A DNA stretch of 64,000 nucleotides. It comes from an uncultured Bacteroidales bacterium (lineage in GTDB: Bacteria; Bacteroidota; Bacteroidia; Bacteroidales; P3). A program made the translations under genes and the position numbers. Below the pieces are notes generated by a model that did no database searches, was not told where the DNA came from, and saw only the letters and a list, made by a program, of their open reading frames with translations. The DNA is taken from the NCBI GenBank assembly GCA_900317125.1, contig ONFR01000001.1, positions 1 to 64,000 of the forward strand, given 5' to 3'. Positions within the stretch are counted from its first letter, which is position 1. Every line of letters begins with the position of its first letter. Positions 1 to 8,374 of this stretch are shown piece after piece.

Positions 1-47
1 TGTATTACACGTATAAATAATACTTGTGATTCGTGAGATACGTGGAG

Positions 48-147
48 AGAATTGGGAGTTGGGAATTGAGAATTGAGAATTGAGAATTGAGAATTGAGAA
101 TTGAGAATTGGGAATTGAGAATTGGGAATTGAGAATTGAGAGTTGAG
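48..147. repeat. Heptanucleotide satellite, unit GAATTGA/GAATTGG
   Basis: About 14 head-to-tail copies of a 7-base unit (GAATTGA, with GAATTGG and GAGTTGG variants) fill this stretch just beyond the 3' end of the first gene. Short versions of the same unit occur in the intergenic DNA near 12715 and 13010, and four units on the other strand lie inside the coding sequence near 59864. Bases 1-47 and 148-193 show nothing recognisable. Confidence 0.9.
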
Positions 148-193
148 ACTTCCTCAATTCTTCTTTACGCCATTTGAAGGCGGAGGAGCGGGA

Positions 194-982
194 CTAGAGG
201 GGGTTGCGGAAGCGGTAGATTTTGTTGTGGGCAGGGTCGGGGGTGTGGAAACTGATGTATATCCAGTCGCCCTGGATGTCGATGCCTTCAGGTTCGAGTC
301 CGATAGGGTTGAGGTCGATGGTGTGGACTTCGCGGCCGGTGGCGAGGTGGATGATGTGGAGCCAATAGTTGCCTGGGCTGTCGCCATCGGGCAGGTAGGC
401 ATAGCCACTTTTAATCTTGCTGCCTTGGGCCACTTTGACGCAATGGATGGGGGTGGAGTGAAGTACATCGGCATCGGTGAGGTGGACTTCGCTGTGCTGC
501 AGTCCCGGAAGACGGAAACGCTTGAGGTACATGGTGCCGCCACGGCGGCCGCCATAGGCATAGAGGTGGTTGCTGTCGGGGTCGAGACACCAGTCCTGGG
601 CAACAGGGAATAGGTCGGTATGGTAGTAGATGCGTTGAAGGATGGTGCTGCCGTGGGGGGTGATGCGGGTGACAAGACATGCCTTGTCGCCATAACAACT
701 GGAGATGTAGAGTAGGGGAAGAAGGTCGCCATAGGATCGGAGGCGGGAGAAGGAGGCGTTGTTGCAGTGGGTGTTGTTGCCTTCAAGTTGAAAAGTGGCA
801 AGGGCTTGTTGCTGACAGAGGTCGAGGAGGGTGCATTGCCCGCCGTGGCGCAGCATCACGGCATAATGCTTATGCAGAGCCAGTCCCTGGGCGCTGCCAC
901 GAAGGTTGACGGGTTGGGTGAACCATTGGGAAAGAGACTCCATCACAGGCTGTTGGGCTGTGATGAGCATGGGAAAGAGCAA
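194..982 (-). CDS. Secreted protein of unknown function, probably beta-propeller-like
   Basis: I do not recognise a named family. The protein has repeated short beta-strand-like segments with motifs such as HLYAYGGRRGG and GDWIYISFHTPDP, as in extracellular propeller or sugar-lactone-binding-like proteins. The start given is a TTG. The frame stays open upstream, and reading back to an ATT at 1010-1012 gives a basic start followed by a leucine-rich core ending in an ALA-like site (ITAQQ), a convincing signal peptide for export. The nearest ATG (970-968) would cut this signal in half, so initiation at a rare codon is likely. The gene follows the outer-membrane barrel gene ending at 1028 on the same strand and is probably co-transcribed with it. 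Confidence 0.6.
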   Translation of the reverse strand: MLFPMLITAQQPVMESLSQWFTQPVNLRGSAQGLALHKHYAVMLRHGGQCTLLDLCQQQALATFQLEGNNTHCNNASFSRLRSYGDLLPLLYISSCYGDKACLVTRITPHGSTILQRIYYHTDLFPVAQDWCLDPDSNHLYAYGGRRGGTMYLKRFRLPGLQHSEVHLTDADVLHSTPIHCVKVAQGSKIKSGYAYLPDGDSPGNYWLHIIHLATGREVHTIDLNPIGLEPEGIDIQGDWIYISFHTPDPAHNKIYRFRNPL

Positions 983-1027
983 CAGGGCTGCTGTGAGCGG
1001 TAGACGCTTAATAGGGCAGACGGAGGA

Positions 1028-1891
1028 TTAAAAGGTGTAGTTGAATCCGACTCTTATCCAGTTGCGCTCGGAGAACAGTGATGAACCCGCAATGCCGAAT
1101 CCTATCTGTCGAGTGGTGGCGGTGAGGTCAGTGGTGGTGACGCGGGAAAGAACACGCGGGGTAGTGGTGTAGTCATATTCCTCGACGACGGTGGTCTTGC
1201 TGTAGACCGATTTGTCGAAGGAGAAGGCAATGACGTCGAGATAGAGGTCGATGCAGCACTTGGGAGAGAGCTGCCAGCTGAGACCGGGAGTAATCTTGGC
1301 TCCGATGGACACGGTGGATTCGGGAATGGTGTAGGAGGTGTCGATGGTGTGGTGCATCTCGAGGCGGTACCAGTCGAGGAACTCGTGGCGGTGGGAGTAG
1401 TTGGTCTTGCTGTAGTAGGCATTGAGTTCGGCGAAGAAGGCGAGGTCGCCCATCTGGATGAGTTCGTAGCGCAGGTAGGGAGAAACGGAGAAGGCCGTCT
1501 GGTATTGCGAGTAGTTGGCGACGAGGCTGTCGTGAGGAGGTTTGACTCGGACTGCCTCAATAGTGGGGTGGCGACGTGTGAACTCTTCGACGGAGAAGTT
1601 GCCAGTGATGCGGGAGTAGGCAAACATGCCGGCGATGCCGAATTGGAGCTTGCCCATCTGGTATCCGAATTTGAGGCCAATGGAGGCGGAGATGGGTTTG
1701 TCGAACTTGTGGCTGCCAGTATCGGTGATGACAGTGTCGAGACCTGTGACGGGGCTAGGACCTGTGTAAACCGATTCGAAGGCTGAAGAGCCACGAGAGA
1801 AGGCTCCGCCTAACTGGGCACTGACAACGAACTGGGCGTTGGCCAGATGGGCAAGGAGGAGCACGGAGATGGTGAGGAGTATCTTTTTCAT
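1028..1891 (-). CDS. Outer-membrane beta-barrel protein, porin-like (paralogue 1)
   Basis: A 287-residue protein with a clear signal peptide (MKKILLTISVLLLAHLANA, then QFVVSAQ). It has alternating polar and aromatic strands typical of small Bacteroidota barrels and ends in an aromatic strand (GFNYTF). It resembles the next gene upstream in length, signal peptide, the LTWQL/LSWQLSPKCCIDLYLD-type segment and the C-terminal strand, so the two are tandem paralogues. The gap between them is only 13 bases, indicating one transcript. The ligand or role is unknown; the family includes structural barrels and uptake pores. Confidence 0.8.
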   Translation of the reverse strand: MKKILLTISVLLLAHLANAQFVVSAQLGGAFSRGSSAFESVYTGPSPVTGLDTVITDTGSHKFDKPISASIGLKFGYQMGKLQFGIAGMFAYSRITGNFSVEEFTRRHPTIEAVRVKPPHDSLVANYSQYQTAFSVSPYLRYELIQMGDLAFFAELNAYYSKTNYSHRHEFLDWYRLEMHHTIDTSYTIPESTVSIGAKITPGLSWQLSPKCCIDLYLDVIAFSFDKSVYSKTTVVEEYDYTTTPRVLSRVTTTDLTATTRQIGFGIAGSSLFSERNWIRVGFNYTF

Positions 1892-1904
1892 AATCTATGA
1901 GGTC

Positions 1905-2759
1905 TTAGAAAGTGAGATAGAAACCTGCACGCACCCAGTTGTTGATGCCTTGTTCGGTAAGGAGCGGGGTGCCGGTGACTCCACCTTTGATGTCGGTAGT
2001 CTTGGTGGTGGTGGTGGTAGCGGTGTAATGGACGCCCTGAAGCTCACCCATACCGCTGACATCGAATGAGTATTTGAGGTCGACGCGAGAGGATTTGGTC
2101 TGTGTGTATGCGAGGGAGAGGAAGTCGAGATAAAGCTCGAAACCGCAGTTTTTGTTCAGTTGCCAAGTGAGACCGGGAAGAATGCGGGCACCAAGCGTTG
2201 TGGCGGTGCGGGGCATGGGGACTGCGAAGGTGTCCAAACTGATGTTGAGTGCAGGGTTGGTAATGAGGTAGTTGTATACATGCGCCTCGTCAATGACAGG
2301 AGCCAGGGTGGCAGTGTAGAAGAGGTTCAGTTCGACAAAGAGCGCCACATCGCCGGCAGTGAGGACATCGTAGCGGAAATAGGGGGCTACGGTGTAGGAG
2401 GCGTAGTGGGAGTTCATGGTGCCGTTGGAGGCCCAACGGTCGGGGAATTGTGAACTGAGCATGGGGATGATGGTCGGGTCGAGGGGTTGGTTCTGGAAGC
2501 TATAGGAGGAGTAGGATCCAGAGATACCTGCCTGGGCTTTGCCGAATTTGTAACCAAGCTTGAGGCCGGCACTGTAGTTGACGGTGGTGGGAGGGTAGAT
2601 GACTGTGTCGTTTTCGCTGCTTGTAGCGACAGAGACTTGGGTGTGGATGCTGGTGTCGCCAGAGAACTTGCCGCCACTGATGTTGGCGCTAATAATAAAC
2701 TGTGCGTTGGCTGTAAAGGCGAAAGCCGCGAGGGCTAAAGCGAGAAATATCCGTTTCAT
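1905..2759 (-). CDS. Outer-membrane beta-barrel protein, porin-like (paralogue 2)
   Basis: A 284-residue protein with signal peptide MKRIFLALALAAFAFTANA followed by QFIISANISGG. The body shows alternating beta strands and ends in GFYLTF, the aromatic terminus recognised by the barrel assembly machinery. It shares with the downstream gene the SAN/SAQ start of the mature chain, a GLKLGYKFGKAQAGISG / GLKFGYQMGKLQFGIAG segment and a GARILPGLTWQL / GAKITPGLSWQL segment. A good Bacteroides-type promoter lies about 80 bases upstream, so this is the first gene of the unit running down to 194. Function is not known. Confidence 0.8.
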   Translation of the reverse strand: MKRIFLALALAAFAFTANAQFIISANISGGKFSGDTSIHTQVSVATSSENDTVIYPPTTVNYSAGLKLGYKFGKAQAGISGSYSSYSFQNQPLDPTIIPMLSSQFPDRWASNGTMNSHYASYTVAPYFRYDVLTAGDVALFVELNLFYTATLAPVIDEAHVYNYLITNPALNISLDTFAVPMPRTATTLGARILPGLTWQLNKNCGFELYLDFLSLAYTQTKSSRVDLKYSFDVSGMGELQGVHYTATTTTTKTTDIKGGVTGTPLLTEQGINNWVRAGFYLTF

Positions 2760-2789
2760 TTATAATGTATTAATGTTTCAAAATGAATT

Positions 2790-2842
2790 ATCTTTGCATG
2801 TTCGGACTATGTTTTTTGACATAGTTTTGAACATGCAAAGAT
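2790..2842. repeat. Near-perfect inverted repeat between paralogue 2 and btuG-like gene
   Basis: Arms of about 20 bases (left 2790-2811, right 2820-2842) match as inverted copies, broken only by GG against AAA in the middle, around an 8-base T-rich loop. Each arm carries ATCTTTG, so a TAnnTTTG -7 element is present on the minus strand (2843-2836) and a TTATCTTTG on the plus strand (2788-2796). It could be a hairpin, a regulator site or two promoter halves. Confidence 0.7.
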
Positions 2843-2865
2843 ACGACTTTTTTTTAAAATACAAA
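2836..2865 (-). promoter_or_regulatory. Bacteroides-type promoter for the two barrel genes
   Basis: On the minus strand TTTG (2865-2862), 18 bases, then TATCTTTG (2843-2836). This matches the Bacteroidota primary sigma consensus TTTG-N19-TAnnTTTG. Transcription would begin near 2830, about 70 bases before the ATG at 2759. Confidence 0.7.
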
Positions 2866-2873
2866 AAAAGTTT

Positions 2874-3929
2874 TCAGAAGACTACCTTCGAGGCGAGGAT
2901 GCCGCCTTCCACTTTGCGGACTAGGGTGCCGTCGGGCTGGAAGGTATAGAGGTCGGCATTGGCGTTGTATGGGCTGTTGCAGATGTAGAGGTTGCCCGAG
3001 GCAGGGTCGATGTTGATGCCGTAGGCGTAGTGGAGGTCGGCAGCATGTTGCTGCAGGATGGGTGTGGCTTGGAGCGTGGCGAGGTCGACTTTGTAGAATA
3101 CGGCTGCGGGGCGTCCCTGGGCGTCGTAGGTGGTTTGATAGAGGTAGAGTGTGTTGTCTGCTATGTCGAAACTGGTGGCAGGGACTGACAGCGGCTGTTG
3201 ACGGCCGTTGGAGGGGTCGACAATGAGGGTTTGGGCGGGTGAATTGCCGTAATCGCCGGCACAGGCGACAATGAAACGGTGGTTGTCGATGGCCTTGATT
3301 CTGCCTGGGTTCTTGGCGACGGTGATTTTACGGGTCTCGGAGAAGGCGTTGATGTCGACAACGGACACGGTACTGTCGAATACGGAGGTGCCATTGGCAT
3401 CGTATTGCCAGCAGTTGCAGACGTAGAGGGTGTCGCCGATGATGCAGAGTTGTTCGGGCTGCATGCCACTGAGGGGGCAGGAGGCTTCGATGGCGAGGGT
3501 GGCGGTGTCGATACGGACAATGGTTTTGTCGTAGCAGGAGACGTATACCTTGCCGTTGTGGGATGCGAGGTAGCGTGGGCCACGTGTCCCCATGTCAATC
3601 TGTTTGAGGCTTTTCCCGGTTGCAGGGTTGATTACCTCGATAGTGTTGGATGTATGCACGGAGGCATAGAGCTTTCCGCCGTAATGGATGAGGTCTTGGG
3701 CAAGGTCGCCGATACCACGGCCGTTGTTGTTGCGGAACCAGTTGATTTCGACTTTGTCGCTGTTTAGGTCGAGGAGGCTGACGCCGGCATCGTTTCCGCC
3801 CCAGGAGCCTTCGTTGAGCAGGTAGGCGGGTGCAGTCGAGGTTGAAGGAGTGTCGGGAACGGGTTCCTTTTTACATGCTGCAAAAAGTGCTGCAGCAAGC
3901 AAAAACATTGTGATGATGTTGTTCTTCAT
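2874..3929 (-). CDS. btuG: Surface lipoprotein, beta-propeller, BtuG-like cobalamin-binding protein
   Basis: A 351-residue protein with a lipoprotein signal (LLAAALFAAC, lipid cysteine then KKE). The mature part has propeller repeats of the YncE/DUF5074 type: NTIEVINPATGKSLKQIDMG, GKVYVSCYDKTIVRIDTATL and DTLYVCNCWQYDANG segments recur about every 45 residues. In Bacteroides, BtuG is such a lipoprotein; it sits on the cell surface, binds vitamin B12 very tightly and passes it to BtuB. Here the gene lies 18 bases downstream of a TonB-dependent receptor that follows a cobalamin riboswitch, which supports that role. The family assignment is good; B12 binding is inferred from context. Confidence 0.75.
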   Translation of the reverse strand: MKNNIITMFLLAAALFAACKKEPVPDTPSTSTAPAYLLNEGSWGGNDAGVSLLDLNSDKVEINWFRNNNGRGIGDLAQDLIHYGGKLYASVHTSNTIEVINPATGKSLKQIDMGTRGPRYLASHNGKVYVSCYDKTIVRIDTATLAIEASCPLSGMQPEQLCIIGDTLYVCNCWQYDANGTSVFDSTVSVVDINAFSETRKITVAKNPGRIKAIDNHRFIVACAGDYGNSPAQTLIVDPSNGRQQPLSVPATSFDIADNTLYLYQTTYDAQGRPAAVFYKVDLATLQATPILQQHAADLHYAYGINIDPASGNLYICNSPYNANADLYTFQPDGTLVRKVEGGILASKVVF

Positions 3930-3947
3930 GATGAATATTGTTTGATG

Positions 3948-5966
3948 TTAGATAATCCATGTCAAGCCAAAACGGTAGTTGCGTCCCATCATGGGGTAGC
4001 TTTTGACCACTTCGTATTGTACATTGAAGAGGTTGAGCACTTGCAGTTTTGCCTTAAGGCCGGTGTTTCCGATGTCGAAAGAGCGGCTGATGGTGATGCC
4101 TTGGTCGGTGTAGCCGGCCACACGGTAGTCGGGGGTGTTTTGCTGTTTGGCGTAGCGTGGGCCCACAAGCATGAGCGAAAGCCCGATGTCGACCCAAGGG
4201 GTGGAGGCGGTGAGCGTGGCGTTGCCGCTGTGGCGCGGGGTGTAGGGAATCTGGTGGCCGTAGAACTTGCTGAGGGGGTCGGTGCGGTCGACGGCATGCT
4301 GGAAGGAGTAGCCGAGACTGATGTCGATGCGTGTGCGCGGGAAGGCGTAATTTTGTATGGTGGCATTGGCCGTAAGGTCGAGTCCGGTCACCTCCACTTT
4401 GCCGAGGTTCATCATGGACCATAGATACATGCTTTGCATGGGTACGGCAATGATTTTGTCGTTCACTTGGTTGTAGTAGAAGTCGGCAGTGGCTGTGTAG
4501 GCGGCAGCCACTTTGGCGAGAGGGATGGTGTGGCTGCGGTAAGTGGCTCCGATATTGTGTTGCAGGGCTTTCTCCGGGCGGAGTTGGTGCCCCACGGTGT
4601 AGTAGTAGAGTTCGTTGAAATTGGGGACACGGTAGTTCTCCTTGAAGAAATAGCGGAAAGTGAGTTGGTCGATGGAGTAGGTAAGGCCAAGATAGGGAGA
4701 GAGCCGTTTGTAGGGGGAAGAGGAGACGGTGGGCTCGTAGTCGTGAATCCAGGTGCCGAGGAGGTTGGCATCGGCACGAAGGTCGCCTCTCAGCCAGGCG
4801 AGATGTGCTTTGTATTCAACAGATAGCGCTCCCAGGGCAGAGAGTCGTTGAACATCGTTGTGTTGGGCAAGGTTGCTGAGCAGGTGGTTGGCCGACTGGT
4901 CGGCGGAGAGGCTAACGGAGAGGTGCTCGTTGTGGTAGCGCAGGGTTTGCGAGAGGTACCCCTCTTGCTGTCGATATAGGTTGCGGAGGGTGCCAATGGA
5001 ATGGACGGCTGTGTCGACATAGATGTCCTCGGAATGCTGGTACTTACCCAACAGCTGCAGGTCCCAGTTCTGGCCTGTGTGGCGGAAACGTGTTTGTGTG
5101 AAAAAGAGTTGCTCTTCGCTATGTTCCGACCCCCTTACCGAGTAGTAGATGACGGGTCCCGGCAGGGCATGGTAGCCATTCATGTAGTGGGCTTTGACAT
5201 GTAGACGGTTGCGGCTGTTGATGCGGAAGAAGTAGTTCAGGTCGGCGGTGCCGATATGGATATGGGAGTTCGTTCGCCGCTCGCGCGAGCAGCTGTCGGT
5301 GCGTCCCGGTGTGTAATAAAGGGTGAAGGGGTAGTCGCCTTTGGATTGGAGGTAGTTGCCCCAGAACGAGAGGGACATGCGCTGCCCAATCCGTTGCTCG
5401 TAGGAGAGCGTAGGCGACAGCAGGCCGTAGGAGCCCCCTTCCGCACCCAGGCGCAAGTTGAACGGCCGTGCGCCGAACTCGGGTTCGTGGGTTTCCATGT
5501 TGATGATGCTCCCGGCGGCATAGGCCTTTGCGGAGTTGAGCGTGTTGTCCATCTGGCCGTTGGCGAGCGAGATGTAGCTGCTGTTTCCAAGCATGTAGCG
5601 TCCCAGGTCGACCTGTCCGTTTTGGCAATCGGTGACAGCCACGCCATCGATAGTGAGCGTGCTGAACTGGCTGCCAAGGCCGCGGGCCGAGACGGTCTTG
5701 ATGCCACCGATGCCACCGTAGTCTTTGAGCGATACACCCACCATGCGACGCAGCACGTCGCTGAGTTGTGCGTCGCCCAGTTGCTCCATCTTCTCCGAGG
5801 GGGTCACCTGGGTGGGCGTTTGGGCTTTGAAAGATTCAGGGCGGCTGTTGGTCTGTATTACAGTGATTACAGGCAAGGTAACGGCTCGCCTCGTAGTGTC
5901 CTGCGCGGCGACAGCTGAGCTGCAGCAGAGGTAGAGTAATACCAGTATTATATAGCGTTGTTTCAT
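3948..5966 (-). CDS. btuB: TonB-dependent outer-membrane receptor, BtuB-like (vitamin B12 uptake)
   Basis: A 672-residue receptor with a signal peptide ending in SSAVAAQ. It has an N-terminal plug (roughly residues 45-160, with VSLKDYGGIGGIKTVSARGLG and TIDGVAVTDCQNGQVDLG) and a 22-strand-type barrel ending in YRFGLTWII. A plug starting at about residue 30 without a carboxypeptidase-like domain fits the BtuB/vitamin receptor subgroup. The start codon lies about 45 bases downstream of a cobalamin riboswitch, so the gene should be switched off when B12 is plentiful. It forms an operon with the BtuG-like lipoprotein gene. Energy would come from TonB-ExbBD, which is not in this window. Confidence 0.85.
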   Translation of the reverse strand: MKQRYIILVLLYLCCSSAVAAQDTTRRAVTLPVITVIQTNSRPESFKAQTPTQVTPSEKMEQLGDAQLSDVLRRMVGVSLKDYGGIGGIKTVSARGLGSQFSTLTIDGVAVTDCQNGQVDLGRYMLGNSSYISLANGQMDNTLNSAKAYAAGSIINMETHEPEFGARPFNLRLGAEGGSYGLLSPTLSYEQRIGQRMSLSFWGNYLQSKGDYPFTLYYTPGRTDSCSRERRTNSHIHIGTADLNYFFRINSRNRLHVKAHYMNGYHALPGPVIYYSVRGSEHSEEQLFFTQTRFRHTGQNWDLQLLGKYQHSEDIYVDTAVHSIGTLRNLYRQQEGYLSQTLRYHNEHLSVSLSADQSANHLLSNLAQHNDVQRLSALGALSVEYKAHLAWLRGDLRADANLLGTWIHDYEPTVSSSPYKRLSPYLGLTYSIDQLTFRYFFKENYRVPNFNELYYYTVGHQLRPEKALQHNIGATYRSHTIPLAKVAAAYTATADFYYNQVNDKIIAVPMQSMYLWSMMNLGKVEVTGLDLTANATIQNYAFPRTRIDISLGYSFQHAVDRTDPLSKFYGHQIPYTPRHSGNATLTASTPWVDIGLSLMLVGPRYAKQQNTPDYRVAGYTDQGITISRSFDIGNTGLKAKLQVLNLFNVQYEVVKSYPMMGRNYRFGLTWII

Positions 5967-6009
5967 TTGTAATTTACAAACCTATCCTCGAGGTTGGCTA
6001 AATTATGGC

Positions 6010-6172
6010 TTGGCAGGTCTTCTGACTTGTCTTGCGGGTTTCGGGCCTTCCCATGCTGCAGGGCAGCACAGTGACACATGGGTGGAAACTCCGTCATAAC
6101 AGACTTACAGCAGCGGGACTGTTGCCGACTCTCACGGCATTCCCTTTTCACGCCTTGATGGCGACCAAACCG
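6010..6172 (-). ncRNA. Cobalamin (B12) riboswitch
   Basis: Read on the minus strand this holds the conserved cobalamin aptamer blocks in order: GGTTTGGTCGCC, then GCGTGAAAAGGGAATGCCGTG, then the B12 box AGTCCCGCTGCTGTAA (6120-6105), then a GGGAAGG block, and finally AAGTCAGAAGACCTGCC (6028-6012). The gap to the btuB-like start is only about 45 bases, which favours control of translation initiation over a terminator; no U-tract hairpin is visible. Confidence 0.95.
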
Positions 6173-6176
6173 GATG

Positions 6177-6208
6177 CAAAAATACAAAGAATATTTGAAT
6201 CAGCCAAT
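6177..6208 (-). promoter_or_regulatory. Promoter of the riboswitch-btuB-btuG unit
   Basis: On the minus strand ATTG (6208-6205), 20 bases, then TATTTTTG (6184-6177), fitting the Bacteroidota TAnnTTTG element. The aptamer begins within a few bases of the predicted start. Confidence 0.6.
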
Positions 6209-6427
6209 ACCAAATTGCTAACCCGGCTCATTTATAGCAAGGTAAAATGTCAAAAAGTGACGCTGTGTACGTCACTTTTATGGCGAAAAAGTCAAGCCAA
6301 TAGCATTTTTACAAGTCTGAACACTATCTCTGCTTGTTTGGTATTGTAAAACGCTTTAGCTCATAAATATATGAGCCTGCCATCGGGTTGGACGGCACGG
6401 ACAACCATATCGATAAAATCGGTCATT
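6209..6427. other. Intergenic DNA without a recognised gene
   Basis: Between the btuB promoter and the first copy of the 214-base repeat. I see no coding signal or RNA gene here. Confidence 0.5.
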
Positions 6428-6640
6428 AGGAAACCGAAAACTCCGTAGGAGTATCATTTGGAGGGGTATGACGTTGGCTATTAAGTGAAAACTCCTACGG
6501 AGTACCTGCCGAATCGTGCAAAGTATGGGGAATATCCCTGCCCCGTAGGGGCTTTCGTTTAATAGCATATCATGTTTATATACAGACATATTCTCCGTAG
6601 GAGATTTCGAATAGATATATCCTAATGACCGATTTGGGTT
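6428..6640. repeat. Repeat R1, left copy (about 213 bases)
   Basis: This stretch, from AGGAAACCGAAAACTCC to GACCGATTTGGGTT, recurs in the same orientation at 12772-12985 at high identity, including GACGTTGGCTATTAAG, ACTCCTACGGAGTACCTG and a CCCCGTAGGGG palindrome. It carries several CTCCGTAGGAG-type palindromes. There is no convincing coding frame, so it looks like a non-coding mobile or palindromic repeat of the kind common between genes in Bacteroidales. Confidence 0.85.
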
Positions 6641-6644
6641 AAAT

Positions 6645-6835
6645 AGTCCGAAGGACTGAAAGATAACAGGCGTGGGCGCAAGCCCCCGTACTTATGGGCG
6701 ATAAAACAAAGCCCTGAAGGGGCGACAGACAGTCGGCAACATGCGGTGTGTCACCCCTTCAGGGTTCGCTTTTACTACAATTTGTACAGGGGTTAAACCC
6801 CTGTCTGTGTTCTGTCGTCCCCGTTGGGGACTTTT
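6645..6835. repeat. Cluster of short intergenic hairpins
   Basis: Several small palindromes follow one another: AGTCC-gaa-GGACT (6645-6657), a GCCCT-ga-AGGGGC type near 6711, CCCCTTCAGGG near 6755, AGGGG-ttaa-ACCCCT near 6790 and CCCCGTTGGGG near 6820. A similar GCGTCCC-gaa-GGGACGC occurs at 57444. Nothing here looks coding. Confidence 0.55.
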
Positions 6836-6900
6836 CAGACACCCTTGCCGAGACCATATACATCTCGAACTTTAATGATCATGATTGTTGATTTCCTTGA

Positions 6901-7926
6901 CTATATTTCGGCATCGGTGTAGATGTCTTCATCCAGGAGCCAGTCAACCTTGAGCAGAAACTTGTACTTTATGAAATACTGATGTTCACCATAATGATAG
7001 CCGGAGTGGTACAGGATGGCGTCATGATATTCGCGCAACCAGCTGGTATGGGTGTGGTCGTACCAGCAGAAGCTGCCGTCATGAATGGGTGTTTGGATGC
7101 CATGCTGGCTGAACATGGACCTAAAGAAGGACAGGCGGTCGCTGAAGATGTCGGCATACATCAGTGCCTTCTGCTCTGCCGGGCAGTATTTCGAGGTACG
7201 GATGGCACGGGTCTTTTGATCGATTTTCACTACCACATAAGTGCCAGTGCGGCCGATTTCTTGCGTCTGATACGTTGCTTGATAGATGTTATTGGTGAAT
7301 GCACACCAGATGCCGGGACGGTCGCACTCTTGGGCGCGGATACAGATGAAGTAGAGGCTCTTGTCGCCCTCCTGCAGATAGGTGGTTATCTCTTTCGGGG
7401 TCATGCGAACGATGTCGCCCACCTGGTATTTGGGGCCAGTGAATCTATGTGGCCAGGCGTCATCGTCTCGGTCGAGAAAAGTGATGCGGGAGAAATGCTT
7501 GACGGAGGTGCCGGCGGACAAGGTCACCTCTGCGATATGATTTTCCTCGGTCCCAGGGCGGAAATACACTGTGCCCTGGGCAGCGCCACCCTCGTCGGTC
7601 AACAGCGCATCGATGGCATAGCCCTCCTGTTTCAACTGCACGTCGGGAGCCAACCATTCGTGGAAACGCTCCACAGCCTCATCTATGGAATCAACTCCCA
7701 CATAGATATGTAGCGTGTCGGCTACATCGAGACGTGAACCCACATTGAATTGTACGGCATTGCCGAGGGAGTCGACTTCGACAATGGCGCTTTGGAAAAA
7801 GGCCAAATCGTTGTAGTCCATAATCTCCAAGCGGTTCGGTGCCATCGACGAAATGTTCTCCTTTTCGCTGCAACCCATGGCAAAGAGTGCCAGCAGGGCC
7901 ATCAAAATGTACTTGTTTGTCTTCAT
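6901..7926 (-). CDS. Lipoprotein of unknown function
   Basis: A protein of about 341 residues starting MKTNKYILMALLALFAMGC, a clear lipoprotein signal with cysteine at residue 19 and SEKEN behind it, so a surface location is possible. I chose this ATG rather than one 48 codons upstream because the signal peptide begins here and a promoter-like TATTTTTG lies between the two. The mature part has an N-terminal immunoglobulin-like stretch (DTLHIYVGVDSIDEAVERF, PGTEENHIAEVTLSAGTSVKHF) and a C-terminal half rich in Tyr, His and Trp. I recognise no family. It stands alone, followed by 700 bases of repeats. Confidence 0.75.
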   Translation of the reverse strand: MKTNKYILMALLALFAMGCSEKENISSMAPNRLEIMDYNDLAFFQSAIVEVDSLGNAVQFNVGSRLDVADTLHIYVGVDSIDEAVERFHEWLAPDVQLKQEGYAIDALLTDEGGAAQGTVYFRPGTEENHIAEVTLSAGTSVKHFSRITFLDRDDDAWPHRFTGPKYQVGDIVRMTPKEITTYLQEGDKSLYFICIRAQECDRPGIWCAFTNNIYQATYQTQEIGRTGTYVVVKIDQKTRAIRTSKYCPAEQKALMYADIFSDRLSFFRSMFSQHGIQTPIHDGSFCWYDHTHTSWLREYHDAILYHSGYHYGEHQYFIKYKFLLKVDWLLDEDIYTDAEI

Positions 7927-7956
7927 GTCTTCAAAAAAATTAGTCATTTCCGAGTG

Positions 7957-7964
7957 CAAAAATA
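7957..7964 (-). promoter_or_regulatory. Probable -7 element of the lipoprotein gene
   Basis: TATTTTTG on the minus strand, about 30 bases upstream of the ATG at 7926. The upstream TTTG partner is not well spaced, so this is tentative. Confidence 0.4.
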
Positions 7965-8130
7965 CACAAATAAATTGATATGGCGAAACTATTATTACCT
8001 TGTGCAGAAAATATTGTAACCCAGTGGATACATTTTCCCAACAGGCATCAATATTCCACACGATTGTCAATTAGTTGACCGCAAAGATGAAAGCCACGCC
8101 CCCCAGAATAGTAGTAGCGTATTATTTCAA

Positions 8131-8179
8131 CTGTAACGCTGTAACGCCCGAAGTCCGGGCTGACATTAACCCGCTGTGG
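8131..8179. repeat. Repeat R2, left copy (TGTAACGC element)
   Basis: CTGTAACGCTGTAACGCC followed by GAAGTC-GGGCTGAC-TAACCCGC-GTGG. The same blocks occur in the same order and orientation at 13402-13459, next to the mutS promoter. Confidence 0.75.
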
Positions 8180-8207
8180 CATTATAATCACCCCCGATAC
8201 AGGGTTA

Positions 8208-8262
8208 AACACGAATTGCCATGTAATGGCCATAAATACATGACAATTAATGATAATTCGTG
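8208..8262. repeat. Repeat R3, single left copy
   Basis: Resembles one unit of the array at 12361-12700: ACACGAATTGCCAT, a CATAAAT-ACATGA block and TGATAATTC. Here its ends also form an inverted pair, CACGAATT (8210-8217) with AATTCGTG (8255-8262). Confidence 0.6.
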
Positions 8263-8374
8263 TAAAAAAATCACCATGAATTCTCATTGCTATGCAATGA
8301 TTTGTTTGAATAATTATTGGAGGTCATCTATATCGACAAAAAGAGCCCATCAATGGTCTAACTTAACCAAAATA

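Noticed and set aside
143..613. 156-codon plus-strand frame opposite the first gene
   Set aside because: Shadow of the secreted-protein gene on the minus strand, Val/Gly-rich with no signal or domain.
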